This document shows positions 52,917 through 62,652 of a DNA stretch of 64,000 nucleotides, in pieces. The translations under genes were made by a program, and so were the position numbers. Positions within the stretch are counted from its first letter, which is position 1; every line of letters starts with the position of its first letter. The notes below the pieces were generated by a model, which saw only the letters and a list, made by a program, of their open reading frames with translations, was not told the origin of the DNA and made no database searches. This DNA is from DYRB01 sp963709645 (GTDB taxonomy: Bacteria > Pseudomonadota > Gammaproteobacteria > Chromatiales > Chromatiaceae): contig CAVPXP010000017.1 of NCBI GenBank assembly GCA_963709645.1, forward strand, positions 62,001 to 126,000. The letters are read 5' to 3'.

Positions 52917-53984
52917 ATGCGTCCATCCATCCTTTTCCCGGCTCTCGCGACCCTGCTGACGAGCTTAGGGGCGGCAGCCGATGGCCCAACCCGGCTCGAA
53001 ACCGCCGAGGCTCATTACCGCACCGTCGCCCGTGAGTACCGTCTCGACGGAGTCGTCGAGGCCGTCAACCGCACCACGGTCTCCGCCCAGACCCAGGGGC
53101 AGGTGCAAGAGATCCTCTACGACGTGGAGGACTTCGTGGAGAAAGAGGCCATCGTCGCACGCCTGAAGGACACCGAGCACCGCGCAAGAGTCACCGCAGC
53201 GGCGGCGGACCTCAAGTCCGCCACCGCCCAGATCGAGCAGGCCCAGGACGATTACGAGCGCTCAACCGGGCTCTTCGCCAAGAAGCTGATCGCGGACTCG
53301 GCCATGGACCAGGCCACTGCAAACCTCAAGACCGCCCAGGGTGGCTTTGAGGCGGCACAGGCGCGCCTCGAACAGGCCCAGGAGCAGCTCGCCTACACAG
53401 AGATCCGCGCCCCCTACTCCGGGATCGTTACCCACCGCCACGTCCAGGTGGGCGAGATCGCGAGCCCCGGCTCGCCGGTGATGAGCGGGATATCCCTGGA
53501 GGACCTGAGGGTCACGGTGGATGTGCCCCAGAGCGTCATTCCCTCGGTGCGTAACGGCTCCGGGGCACGGATCTATCTGGAGGACGGCGCCGCCATCGAG
53601 GCCGGGCGCATCACCGTCTTTCCCTTCGCGGATCTCGGCTCGAACACCTTTAAGGTGCGCCTGGACCTGCCGCGCAACACCAAGTCCCTGTTCCCCGGCA
53701 TGTTCGTCAAGACCGGCTTCGTCACCGGCGAGCGGCGCAACCTGGCCGTCCCCAAGAGCGCCGTGGTGTTTCGCTCCGAGGTCACCGGGGCCTATGTGGT
53801 GGACACGGACGGCAAGGTCCACTTCCGCCAGGTGCGCCTCGGCCGGGCGATGGACGACGCCTACACCATCCTGGCGGGCCTGAGCGAGGGCGAGCGTGTC
53901 GCCCTGGACCCCATCGCCGCCGGGGTGGTGCTGAAGTCCCAGCAGGCTGCCGGGCCGAGCGGTGCCGGGGGTCGCCATGAGTGA
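52917..53984 (+). CDS. RND efflux periplasmic adaptor
   Basis: 355-residue membrane fusion protein: signal peptide to about residue 20, lipoyl half (VSAQTQGQVQEILYDVEDFVEKEAIVARL), coiled-coil hairpin (about 85-155), second half (YTEIRAPYSGIVTHRHVQVGEIASPGSPV), beta-barrel and C-terminal domain. It joins the inner-membrane RND pump to an outer-membrane channel. The permease gene overlaps its stop; no outer-membrane factor gene follows. Confidence 0.9.
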   Translation: MRPSILFPALATLLTSLGAAADGPTRLETAEAHYRTVAREYRLDGVVEAVNRTTVSAQTQGQVQEILYDVEDFVEKEAIVARLKDTEHRARVTAAAADLKSATAQIEQAQDDYERSTGLFAKKLIADSAMDQATANLKTAQGGFEAAQARLEQAQEQLAYTEIRAPYSGIVTHRHVQVGEIASPGSPVMSGISLEDLRVTVDVPQSVIPSVRNGSGARIYLEDGAAIEAGRITVFPFADLGSNTFKVRLDLPRNTKSLFPGMFVKTGFVTGERRNLAVPKSAVVFRSEVTGAYVVDTDGKVHFRQVRLGRAMDDAYTILAGLSEGERVALDPIAAGVVLKSQQAAGPSGAGGRHE

Positions 53985-56900
53985 GGCAACAACTCAGCCC
54001 CTGGGCATCTCCGGGCGGGTCGCGGCGCGCTTCCAGTCCACGGAGATCACCCCGCTGCTGGCCCTGGTGGGGCTGCTGCTGGGGCTCTTCGCCATCCTGG
54101 TCACGCCGCGGGAGGAGGAACCGCAGATCAACGTGACCTTCGCCGATGTCTTCATCCCGGTTCCAGGTGCCTCGCCCACCGAGGTCGAGCATCTGGTGGC
54201 GGGCCCCGCCGAGCAGGTGCTGTCCGAGCTGCAAGGCATCCAGCACGTCTTCTCCGTCTCCCGCCCGGGCATGGCCGTGGTCACGGTCCAGTTCAAGGTC
54301 GGCCAGAACCGCACCGACGCCATCGTGCGCCTGTTCAGCAAGGTGCTGTCGAACCAGGATTGGCTGCCGGACAACCTGGGCGTGGGTGCCCCCATCGTCA
54401 AGCCCAAGGGCATCGATGACGTTCCCATCATCACCGCCACCCTCTGGTCCAAGGACCCCACCAAGGGCGCCTTTGAGCTGGGTCAGGTGGCCCACGCCAT
54501 CGAGCAGGAGATCAAGCGCGTCCCTGGCACCAAGGACGTCTATACGGTCGGGGCCCCGCGCCAGACGGTGCGGGTGCTGCTCGATCCCCAGGCCCTGGCC
54601 GGGCACGGCATCGATCTGACCGACCTGCGCCGCTCGCTCCAGGCAGGCAACCTCATCCGCGACAACCTGGCCGTGACCGCCGACAACCAGGAGATCCTGG
54701 TCCAGGCCGGCACCTTCATGAGCACCACCGAGGACGTCGGTGACCTGGTGGTGGGCCTGCACGGCGGCCGGCCCGTCTCCCTGAGCGACGTGGCCCACAT
54801 CGAGCGCGGCCCGGAGCAGCCCAAGAGCTACGTCCGGATGGGGGCCGGCCCCGGCGCCCATTACAACGGCCTCGACCTAGCCGGCTCGACGCCAGCGGTG
54901 ACCGTGGCCGTGGCCAAGCAGGAGGGGATCAACGCGGTGCAGGTGGCCGAGCGCGTCACCGAGCGCCTCGCCCAACTGGAGGGGACCTTCATCCCCGAGG
55001 GCGTGGAGGTCACGGTCACGCGCAACTACGGCGCCACGGCGGACACCAAGGCCAAGAAGCTGATCAGCAAGCTGACCTTCGCGACCGCCTCTGTGATCCT
55101 GCTGGTGATCCTGGCCATCGGCTGGCGCGAGTCCATCATCGTCGGCGCGGCGGTGGTGGTGACGCTCGCCCTGACGCTCTTCGCCTCCTGGGCCTGGGGC
55201 TTTACCCTGAACCGGGTCTCACTGTTCGCGCTGATCTTCTCCATCGGCATCCTGGTGGACGACGCTATCGTGGTGGTGGAAAACATCCACCGGCACATGG
55301 CCATCTCCAAGGGCAAGCTGCTGGACCTGATGCCGCGGGCCGTGGACGAGGTGGGCGGGCCGACCATCCTGGCCACCTTCACCGTCATCGCCGCCCTGCT
55401 CCCGATGGCCTTCGTCTCCGGGCTCATGGGGCCCTACATGTCCCCCATCCCCATCAACGCCTCGACCGGGATGCTGATCTCGCTCGTGGTCGCCTTCGTC
55501 TTCACCCCCTGGATGACCAACTTCATGCTCGGCAAACGCCACGCCGCGGCCCAAGCCGGGGGGCACGGGCATGGGGGCGGCGAGGGTCATGAGAAGGCCG
55601 GGGGCGGGATGCAGCGCTTCTTCGATCGGGTCATCGGACCCTTCCTGGTCGGCGGCCGGGGCAACCGCAACCGCTGGTTGCTGCTGGCGGGCATCCTGAT
55701 CCTCATCGGCGGCTCCATCGCCTTGGTCACATCCAAGGTGGTCATCCTCAAGATGCTGCCCTTCGACAACAAGTCCGAGTTCCAGGTGGTGCTCGACATG
55801 CCCGAGGGGACCAGCCTGGAGCAGACGGCGCGGGTCCTGGCCGAGATGGGCGACTACCTGGCTACCGTGCCGGAGGTGACCGACTACCAGATCTATGCCG
55901 GCACCGCCACGCCCATCAACTTCAACGGCCTGGTGCGTCAGTACTACCTGCGCGCGGGCGCCTACCTGGGCGACATCCAGGTCAACCTGGTGGACAAGCA
56001 CCACCGCGACCGCCAGTCCCACGCCATCGCGGTGGACCTGCGCGCCCCCTTGCAGGAGATCGCCCGCAAGTACGACGGCAACGCCAAGATCGTCGAGATC
56101 CCGCCCGGCCCGCCGGTGCTGTCGCCCCTGGTCGGCGAGGTCTACGGCCTGGACTACGAGGGCCAGATCAATGTTGCCCGCCAGGTGCGCCAGGTCTTCG
56201 AGGGGACCACGGACATCGTCGACGTGGACGACTCGGTGGAGGCCCAGAGTCCCAAGCTGACGGTGGTCGTGGACCGAGCCAAGGCGGCCCTGCTCGGGGT
56301 CCAGCAGGCGACCATCGCCCAAGCCCTGTCGACCCTACTGGGCGGCGAGGACATGAGCTTTCTGCACGGGGCCAACGTGAAGTACGCGGTGCCCATCCGG
56401 GTGGAGTACGCAGAGGCGGACAAGGCCGACCTGGAACAGGTTCTCAGCCTCCGGGTGCGTTCCCAGGGCGGACAGTTGGTGCCCCTGTCCGAGATCGTCT
56501 CGGTCGTGGACTCCAGCCGCGCCCACAGCATCTACCACAAGGACCTGCTGCCGGTGGTCTACGTCACCGGCGACATGGCTGGACCCACCGACAGCCCCCT
56601 CTACGGCCTGTTCGAGATCTCGGACAAGCTCAAGGCGGATCAGCAGCTGGAGCAGTGGTTCGTGCAGCCCCCGGGCAACCCTTATGAGTACAGCCTCAAG
56701 TGGGATGGGGAGTGGCAGGTCACCTACGAGACCTTCCGCGACATGGGCATCGCCTATGCGGTGGGGCTGGTACTGATCTACCTGCTGGTGGTGGCGCAGT
56801 TCCGCTCCTACCTGGTGCCGCTGATCATCATGGCGCCCATCCCGCTGACCATCATCGGCATTATGCCCGGGCATGCGCTGCTCGGGGCCAAGTTCACCGC

Positions 56901-57237
56901 CACATCCATGATCGGGATGATCGCCCTGGCCGGGATCATCGTGCGTAACTCCATCCTGCTGGTGGACTTCATCAATCAGCAAGTGCGCGAAGGCATGGCC
57001 TTCGAGGCGGCGGTCATCAACTCAGCGGTGGTGCGCGCCAAGCCGATCGCACTGACCGCGCTCGCGGCCATGGCCGGCGCGGTCTTCATCTTAGACGATC
57101 CGATCTTCTCGGGGCTCGCCGTCTCGCTGCTCTTCGGGCTCTTCGTCTCTACCGTCCTGACCCTGGTGGTCATACCCGTGGTCTACTACGGAGTGATGCG
57201 CAAGCGGGTGGAGTGGATCCGCACGACGACGGGGTGA
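53977..57237 (+). CDS. RND efflux permease
   Basis: 1086 residues, AcrB/HAE1-type proton-driven pump with twelve membrane helices and two periplasmic domains. Recognisable: FSIGILVDDAIVVVENIHRHM (helix 4 acidic pair), LPMAFVSGLMGPYMSPI, and IGMIALAGIIVRNSILLVDF in the second half. Between the halves there is a His-rich loop HGHGGGEGHEKAGG near residue 530, unusual for drug pumps and suggestive of a metal site. The ATG at 53977 is inside the adaptor stop; a longer frame starts at 53962. The substrate cannot be told. Confidence 0.92.
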   Translation: MSEATTQPLGISGRVAARFQSTEITPLLALVGLLLGLFAILVTPREEEPQINVTFADVFIPVPGASPTEVEHLVAGPAEQVLSELQGIQHVFSVSRPGMAVVTVQFKVGQNRTDAIVRLFSKVLSNQDWLPDNLGVGAPIVKPKGIDDVPIITATLWSKDPTKGAFELGQVAHAIEQEIKRVPGTKDVYTVGAPRQTVRVLLDPQALAGHGIDLTDLRRSLQAGNLIRDNLAVTADNQEILVQAGTFMSTTEDVGDLVVGLHGGRPVSLSDVAHIERGPEQPKSYVRMGAGPGAHYNGLDLAGSTPAVTVAVAKQEGINAVQVAERVTERLAQLEGTFIPEGVEVTVTRNYGATADTKAKKLISKLTFATASVILLVILAIGWRESIIVGAAVVVTLALTLFASWAWGFTLNRVSLFALIFSIGILVDDAIVVVENIHRHMAISKGKLLDLMPRAVDEVGGPTILATFTVIAALLPMAFVSGLMGPYMSPIPINASTGMLISLVVAFVFTPWMTNFMLGKRHAAAQAGGHGHGGGEGHEKAGGGMQRFFDRVIGPFLVGGRGNRNRWLLLAGILILIGGSIALVTSKVVILKMLPFDNKSEFQVVLDMPEGTSLEQTARVLAEMGDYLATVPEVTDYQIYAGTATPINFNGLVRQYYLRAGAYLGDIQVNLVDKHHRDRQSHAIAVDLRAPLQEIARKYDGNAKIVEIPPGPPVLSPLVGEVYGLDYEGQINVARQVRQVFEGTTDIVDVDDSVEAQSPKLTVVVDRAKAALLGVQQATIAQALSTLLGGEDMSFLHGANVKYAVPIRVEYAEADKADLEQVLSLRVRSQGGQLVPLSEIVSVVDSSRAHSIYHKDLLPVVYVTGDMAGPTDSPLYGLFEISDKLKADQQLEQWFVQPPGNPYEYSLKWDGEWQVTYETFRDMGIAYAVGLVLIYLLVVAQFRSYLVPLIIMAPIPLTIIGIMPGHALLGAKFTATSMIGMIALAGIIVRNSILLVDFINQQVREGMAFEAAVINSAVVRAKPIALTALAAMAGAVFILDDPIFSGLAVSLLFGLFVSTVLTLVVIPVVYYGVMRKRVEWIRTTTG

Positions 57238-57357
57238 TACGTTCTGGGGGAAGGTGGACCCTAGGTCGGGGTCCGCCCGGACAGGCCGCCGCCCCTCCGA
57301 CGCGCCAATGGCAGAAACAGGAAGGATGGACACTGATCAACTTGAACGAGACCCCCG

Positions 57358-57777
57358 ATGACCGGGCCCAATCGCCGATCGGCCGGTGTTGCGGTGCTGC
57401 GCCGGTTCGACGGGGAGTGGCGTTGCCAACTGCTGCGCTGCTATGGCTATTGGGACTTCCCCAAGGGCGAACTGGAGCCCGGCGAGGATCTGTTGGATGC
57501 CGCGCGCCGGGAGGTCACCGAGGAGACCGGCCTACAGGACCTCGATTTCCGCTGGGGAGAGGCCTTCGTGGAAACCCCGCCCTATTCAGGCGGCAAGGTG
57601 GCCCACTACTACCTGGCCGAATGTGCCGATGGGGAAGTCGTCCTCGGCATCAATCCGGAGCTCGGCCGCCCCGAGCACCAGGAGCACCGGTGGGTGGCCC
57701 TGGTACAGGCCGACGCACTCCTCAACGAGCGCTTGCGAGCCGTGCTCGGCTGGGTGAGGGCGCGCGTCGAAGGATGA
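57358..57777 (+). CDS. NUDIX hydrolase
   Basis: 139 residues with a full Nudix box, GELEPGEDLLDAARREVTEE followed by TGL, and YWDFPKG before it. Similar to (di)nucleotide and Ap4A-type hydrolases. It hydrolyses nucleoside diphosphate derivatives; the substrate cannot be deduced. It stands alone. Confidence 0.9.
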   Translation: MTGPNRRSAGVAVLRRFDGEWRCQLLRCYGYWDFPKGELEPGEDLLDAARREVTEETGLQDLDFRWGEAFVETPPYSGGKVAHYYLAECADGEVVLGINPELGRPEHQEHRWVALVQADALLNERLRAVLGWVRARVEG

Positions 57778-58409
57778 GCATGGCGGTGGGACCACCGGTC
57801 CCGGTTACCGCGGCCAATTGGCTCTGGATCCGATGTTCCAGAAGCTGGGGACCGCCTCTCGGCGAGGCACGCCGAGGTCGGCCAAATGGGAATCCCGCTG
57901 TGATGATCAGAACAAGAGGGATGTGCGTACCTTCGCGAAGCGCGCGGCGTACTCGCATCCACGATGATGCGACAAGGATCATCGACGGTCGCTCGACTGC
58001 GAAACCACGGGCTTCGCACTGACTCCGGGCACCGACGAGCCCCTGGGTGCCCACTGCAATATGTCCGTTTGGGCTCCGCGGGGGAGACGTCGATTGACTA
58101 GGCAAGAGTCATGCCCTGAGCCCGGGGCTTTAACCCCAGCTCACACGGCTCACGATACCATCTCCGCCCTGGGTCGGGACCCGGCTGCACCGGGAAAACG
58201 GGGGCCGGGCGAGAATTGTGCAAGTGCTCTTCTTGCACTGCACGAATTATTGGGGCAACGTTTCGCCATGCATCCAGCGAGATGCGGTTTGGGTTACCAA
58301 TTTCTTACGGCGCTGGCGTTTGAGTGCAAGATCAAGCACTGACCCTGTCCCCGCGCAAGGTGGGCGTTGCGTCTCGGGGCTCGCATACGGAGCCGCGCCC
58401 TGATGTCCC
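57778..58409. other. 630-base intergenic region, no gene identified
   Basis: Between the NUDIX gene and the phosphatase gene. The open frames here have no protein-like reading. A GTGCAAG...CTTGCAC hairpin lies at 58216-58236, within a lower-GC stretch (about 58200-58350). One short frame near 57905 (NKRDVRTFAKRAAY) may be a gene remnant. Confidence 0.45.
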
Positions 58410-58910
58410 TTATTTCGCGCGGTCGAAATGCCGCCCGCGGATATGGGCAAGCAGCTCTCGGGAGGCCGCCTCTACCAGGTCGAACACGGTCTCGAAGCCG
58501 CCTGGGCCGCCATAGTAGGGGTCCGGGACCTCGCGGGTATGCAGCTCGGGGGCGAAGTCCATGAACAGCAGCAGCTTGCGCTCCATGCCCCGTGGGCAGA
58601 TAGCAGACAAGCTAACGTAGTTCTCCTGGTCCATGGCCAGGATGTAGTCGAAATAGTGGAAGTCCTGGGACTCCGCACGACGGGCCCGCAGATCCTCGAT
58701 TTCCACGCCGCGCCGGGCCGCAGTCAGGATCGCCCGGCGGTCTGGGGGCTCATCCACGTGATACCCGTGGGTCCCAGCGGAGTCGATCTCGATTACCTCG
58801 GACAACCCCTCGTCGCGGACCAACTGACGAAAGACACCGTGGGCCATGGGAGATCGGCAGATGTTGCCCATGCAAACGAACAGAACCTTGACGGTTTGGG
58901 AAGCGCTCAT
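58410..58910 (-). CDS. Low-molecular-weight protein tyrosine phosphatase
   Basis: 166 residues. The active-site loop VCMGNICRSP lies near residue 12-20 (CX5R-S), and the general acid Asp is in VPDPYYGG. The family dephosphorylates phosphotyrosine, often on exopolysaccharide kinases. The ATG at 58910 (MSASQTVKV) was preferred over the upstream frame, which is not conserved-looking. Confidence 0.93.
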   Translation of the reverse strand: MSASQTVKVLFVCMGNICRSPMAHGVFRQLVRDEGLSEVIEIDSAGTHGYHVDEPPDRRAILTAARRGVEIEDLRARRAESQDFHYFDYILAMDQENYVSLSAICPRGMERKLLLFMDFAPELHTREVPDPYYGGPGGFETVFDLVEAASRELLAHIRGRHFDRAK

Positions 58911-59009
58911 GGATTGGTTCAGACTGTGTTCAAAGACAGGGGTGGGATGATACCGCTCGATCGCCGCCTGGTCCCACCCCCCCAACCGAGCCAAACCCAA
59001 ATAGGTAGC

Positions 59010-59648
59010 TCAGCCCGCCCCGGCCAACCGTCGAGCAATCCCCCCGGCGAGGGCTTCGCCCACTGATCTTAGGTCCTTCGGCCCGCCCAGGTCGGCAATC
59101 TGGGTAACCCTAAGTCCGGGGTAGCCGCAGGGATTGATGCGGAGGAAGGGGGTGAGATCCATGTCCACGTTCAGCGACAACCCATGGTAGCTACAGCCGC
59201 GACGTACCCGCAGCCCCAGGGACGCAACCTTGGCCTCGGAGACGTAGACCCCCGGCGCCCCGGCGCGGGCGTCGGCCTCGATGCCGTAGCCCGCCAGCAA
59301 CCCGATCACGGATGCTTCCAGCAGGTGCACCAATCCCTTGACGCCGAGCCCGGCGCGTCGCAAGTCCACCAACACATAAGCAATGATCTGACCGGGCCCG
59401 TGGTAGGTCACTTGACCCCCGCGGTCGGTCTGGATGACGGGGATGTCGCCCGGATCGAGCAGGTGCTCGGTGCGTCCAGCCTGACCCAGGGTAAAGACGG
59501 GAGGGTGCTCCAGGAGCCAGATTTCATCCCGGGTTACCGGCGTCCGCCCATCGGTCCAGGCACGCATCGCGGCCCAAGTGGCGGCGTAGTCCCTCAGCCC
59601 CCAGTGCCGTACAAGCGGCCCGAACCCGGGGCTCCGATCGGCGCTCAC
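59010..59648 (-). CDS. lipB: Octanoyltransferase LipB
   Basis: Transfers octanoyl from acyl carrier protein to lipoyl domains. 212 residues with LLEHPPVFTLGQAG, RGGQVTYHGPGQIIAYVLVDLRR and the catalytic region RRGCSYHGLSLNVDMDL...INPCGYPGL, where the Cys and Lys (EAKVASLGLRV) are the catalytic pair. The GTG at 59648 overlaps the ybeD stop (GTGA); a longer frame upstream is not conserved. Confidence 0.95.
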   Translation of the reverse strand: MSADRSPGFGPLVRHWGLRDYAATWAAMRAWTDGRTPVTRDEIWLLEHPPVFTLGQAGRTEHLLDPGDIPVIQTDRGGQVTYHGPGQIIAYVLVDLRRAGLGVKGLVHLLEASVIGLLAGYGIEADARAGAPGVYVSEAKVASLGLRVRRGCSYHGLSLNVDMDLTPFLRINPCGYPGLRVTQIADLGGPKDLRSVGEALAGGIARRLAGAG

Positions 59649-59914
59649 AACGCCCAGACCACCTGCGCCTGGGCGGTGAGGTCGCGGTAGATGGCGTCTA
59701 GTTGAGCCTTGCTTGTGGCCTCGATGGTCAGAGTGACCGAGACCCATTTGCCACCGCTGCTCCCGCGTACCCTCAGGGTGCTCCGATCCAATGCGGGTGC
59801 GTGGCGCGCCACGATCTCCACCACCAGAGCCTCAAAGTCCCCGTCGGCCGGGCCCACCGCCTTGATCGGAAAGGCACAGGGGAAGACGAGAAGCGTCTCG
59901 TCCTTACTCGACAT
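59645..59914 (-). CDS. ybeD: YbeD/DUF493 family protein
   Basis: 89 residues with FPCAFPIKAVG and GKWVSVTLTIEATSKAQLDAIYRDL, the DUF493 (YbeD) pattern, an ACT-like fold often found before lipB. Its exact role is unknown. It overlaps lipB. Confidence 0.92.
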   Translation of the reverse strand: MSSKDETLLVFPCAFPIKAVGPADGDFEALVVEIVARHAPALDRSTLRVRGSSGGKWVSVTLTIEATSKAQLDAIYRDLTAQAQVVWAL

Positions 59915-60031
59915 CGCCGGCGGCCAGGGGGTCCTTGTTGCTGCTCATCCCCTCCTCGGCGCACCCATCGCGTGTCGGAACGGCCTCATCTAGCCGCCCA
60001 AACTCGCCGTTGCGGTAGACGTCCGCCACGC

Positions 60032-61219
60032 TCAGGAGAACCAGCGCAGTATGGTATCGCGGATGGTGGCCCAGAGCCCGCCCTCGGCCACGTCGCGCAG
60101 CGCCACCAGCGGCTGCCGGCTGAGCTCCTTGTCTCCAAGGGAGATCACGATGTCGCCGACGCGGTCCCCTTTGGCGATGGGGGCGACGATGTTCGCATTC
60201 TTCTGGATGTAGGCGGAGAGCTGGTCGTAGCGTCCGCGCGGGAACGTAGCGTAGACCTCCTCTGCCGCACCCACGGGCAACTGGGTAACCTCCCCCATCC
60301 AGACGCGCAGCATCTCGATCTGTGCATGCGGCTCGTAGAGCCTCTGGCCCTCGTAGGCGCGAAACCCGTAGTTGAGCAGCGCCAGACTCGCTTGGGCGCG
60401 AGCCTCCTGGCTGGCCGCCCCCATGACCGCCGAGGTCAGGCGCATTCCATCGCGCTGCGCGGATGCCACGAGGCAATAACCCGCCCCCTGGGTATGGCCC
60501 GTCTTGACCCCATCGACCGAGTCATCCCTGCCCAGCAGGAGGTTGCGGTTGTGCTGTTTGATGTTGTTGAAGAGGTACTCCTTGACCCCGTACCACTTGT
60601 AGTACTCCGGGAACTCCCGGATGGTGGCCGTCGCGACTTTGACGATGTCCCGCGCCGTGGTGTACTCGTCCGGGTCGGGCAGGCCGGTGGCATTGGCGAA
60701 GCGGCTATTGGTCATGCCTAAACGCTCGGCATAACTGTTCATCAGCTTCGCGAAGGATTCCTCGCTGCCGGCGACGTGCTCGGCGAGGGCAACGCTGGCA
60801 TCGTTCCCAGACTGGATGACCATGCCCTTGAGGAGTTCCTCGAGGGAGATCTTCTTGCCGACCTCAACGAACATGCGCGAGCCCCCAGTCCGCCAAGCCT
60901 TTTCGCTGACCAGGACCTCATCAGTCAGCGCCACATGTCCGGCGGCCAGCTCGTGGAAGACCACGTAGGCCGTCATGGTCTTGGTGAGGCTCGCGGGCTC
61001 GAGGCGCTCGTCGGCATTGGATTCGGCCAGGACCTGACCGCTGGGATGGGCGATGAGCGCGTATCCTTTGGCCGCGATCTCCGGCGGGCTGAGCGCGGCT
61101 GAGTCCGCTGGGGCCTGAGGCGATACCGAGACTGGGGCATGGGTTCTTGCCGGTGCCTCGGCGAACCCCAACGCCGGGGCAAGGCAGAGCATGAAACAAA
61201 GAGGCGCGACGGACTTCAT
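60032..61219 (-). CDS. dacA: D-alanyl-D-alanine carboxypeptidase (PBP5/6 type)
   Basis: 395 residues. Signal peptide to about residue 20, catalytic SLTK (SxxK) near residue 69, SGNDASV (SxN) and KTGHTQGAGYCLV (KTG), then the C-terminal PBP5 domain and amphipathic anchor (GGLWATIRDTILRWF). Trims the terminal D-Ala of peptidoglycan. The start at 61219 gives a proper signal peptide; the longer frame does not. Confidence 0.95.
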   Translation of the reverse strand: MKSVAPLCFMLCLAPALGFAEAPARTHAPVSVSPQAPADSAALSPPEIAAKGYALIAHPSGQVLAESNADERLEPASLTKTMTAYVVFHELAAGHVALTDEVLVSEKAWRTGGSRMFVEVGKKISLEELLKGMVIQSGNDASVALAEHVAGSEESFAKLMNSYAERLGMTNSRFANATGLPDPDEYTTARDIVKVATATIREFPEYYKWYGVKEYLFNNIKQHNRNLLLGRDDSVDGVKTGHTQGAGYCLVASAQRDGMRLTSAVMGAASQEARAQASLALLNYGFRAYEGQRLYEPHAQIEMLRVWMGEVTQLPVGAAEEVYATFPRGRYDQLSAYIQKNANIVAPIAKGDRVGDIVISLGDKELSRQPLVALRDVAEGGLWATIRDTILRWFS

Positions 61220-61344
61220 CGGCGTAGATCCGTAATACAGGGGCGATAGGTGACGATCGGCGGGCAGCCGTGAGGCTGCCCGCATTCTACCCGCTTGCCC
61301 CCGGCTTGGCACTCGCCGCGCTGGAAGCGATTCGGTCTTGAGGC

Positions 61345-62634
61345 CTACTCGACCACCATGTGGGACTTGGTCATGCCCAAGGCCGCGAGCTGCTGTGAGA
61401 CATCGCTCGCCTTGGCACGGGAGGCCAGGGGGCCGACCTGGACCTTATAGAGCTGGGATGATTCACCGCCGATGCTGCGCACCTGTACCTGGAGACGGGC
61501 CAGTTCCTTGGACAGGCGCTTGCGCAGGTTCTCGGCATTGGAGCGATCACCAAAGGCTCCGACCTGCAGGTACATGCCGGCGGAAACCGGGTCCGCCTTG
61601 GCGACCTTGGTGTCGGCCTCGACGGCGGTCTTGCCACGCGCGGGCTTGACCTCCACCAGGCCCGCCTTCCCTTTCACTGCCTTGGAGTCAGTTGCATCGG
61701 CCACCTGGATGTCGGCCTTCCGCTTTGTCGACATAGGCTCCGGTCGACGCGCCGCGGGAATCGCCTTTGGCTTGGAATTCGCACGCTGGGCAACGACCAG
61801 TTCGCGGGCCGGCTTGGCCTCCAGCGGGACGGCGCTGGGCCCAGCCGACGAGCCACCGGCATTCGCCACGGCCTGGCGACCATCGCGGCTTCTCTCGGCG
61901 ACTGCGACTTCGCGGCTCGGCGCCGCCGGTTCCGACGCATCGAACCCATCGAGGAACGGCGGAGGCTGGCGCTTGTTCGCGGCGAGCAGGAATGGGTTGG
62001 GTGGGGCCGGTTCGGGCTTGGCGGCGTCGAGAGCCCGCACCTCCACCTCGGCGGTACCCGCGGCGAGAACCCCGAGCTTTGCCGCCGCGGCGCGCGACAA
62101 GTCGATAACGCGCGGACCGTGGAAGGGGCCACGGTCGTTGATCCTGACCACGGCGCTGCGGCCATTCTCGATGTTGGTGACCCGAGCATAGGTCGGCAAA
62201 GGCAGGGTCTTGTGGGCGGCAGTCATCGCGTACATGTCGTAGCGTTCGCCACTGCTGGTCTTGCGCCCGTGGAAACCGGGCCCGTACCAGGAGGCGAGCC
62301 CGCGTTCGACGTGGCCTTTGCTTTCGTCCTTGGTGTAGTACCGCTTGCCGAACACGACATAGGAGGCCGGGTTTCCATAGCGGCTGCGGGGCTCGACCTT
62401 GGGCACCGCGTCTTGGATGCCCGGACCCGCATCCTGAGCAACATTCGGCGCAGCCCGTTCCGGGGCGCTCGAGCAACCGGACAAAAGCCCCAGCAGGGCT
62501 GCGAGGCCGAGAATCACCATCAAAAGGCGCAGGGATGGGCGATATTCAGGGCACGCGACGAGCGTCCCCTGGGGCGGGTGCCCAACGGCAGCCCCGACCC
62601 GCTCTAACAGCCCTCTCGCTGTGCGTGAAGTCAT
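61345..62634 (-). CDS. rlpA: RlpA-family septal ring lipoprotein, DPBB plus SPOR
   Basis: About 429 residues. Lipobox LLSGC after the signal segment, a double-psi beta-barrel (GLASWYGPGFHGRKTSSGERYDMYAMTAAHKTLPL, RINDRGPFHGPRVIDLSRAAA) with lytic transglycosylase residues, a long Ala/Lys/Pro-rich linker, and a C-terminal SPOR domain (YLQVGAFGDRSNAENLRKRL) that binds denuded septal peptidoglycan. The ATG at 62634 or four codons earlier. Confidence 0.93.
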   Translation of the reverse strand: MTSRTARGLLERVGAAVGHPPQGTLVACPEYRPSLRLLMVILGLAALLGLLSGCSSAPERAAPNVAQDAGPGIQDAVPKVEPRSRYGNPASYVVFGKRYYTKDESKGHVERGLASWYGPGFHGRKTSSGERYDMYAMTAAHKTLPLPTYARVTNIENGRSAVVRINDRGPFHGPRVIDLSRAAAAKLGVLAAGTAEVEVRALDAAKPEPAPPNPFLLAANKRQPPPFLDGFDASEPAAPSREVAVAERSRDGRQAVANAGGSSAGPSAVPLEAKPARELVVAQRANSKPKAIPAARRPEPMSTKRKADIQVADATDSKAVKGKAGLVEVKPARGKTAVEADTKVAKADPVSAGMYLQVGAFGDRSNAENLRKRLSKELARLQVQVRSIGGESSQLYKVQVGPLASRAKASDVSQQLAALGMTKSHMVVE

Positions 62635-62652
62635 TGTTCCCCCCATCGTCGA

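Noticed and set aside
58061..58342. 93-codon plus-strand open frame
   Set aside because: Composition changes abruptly along it, no ribosome site, no recognisable family.
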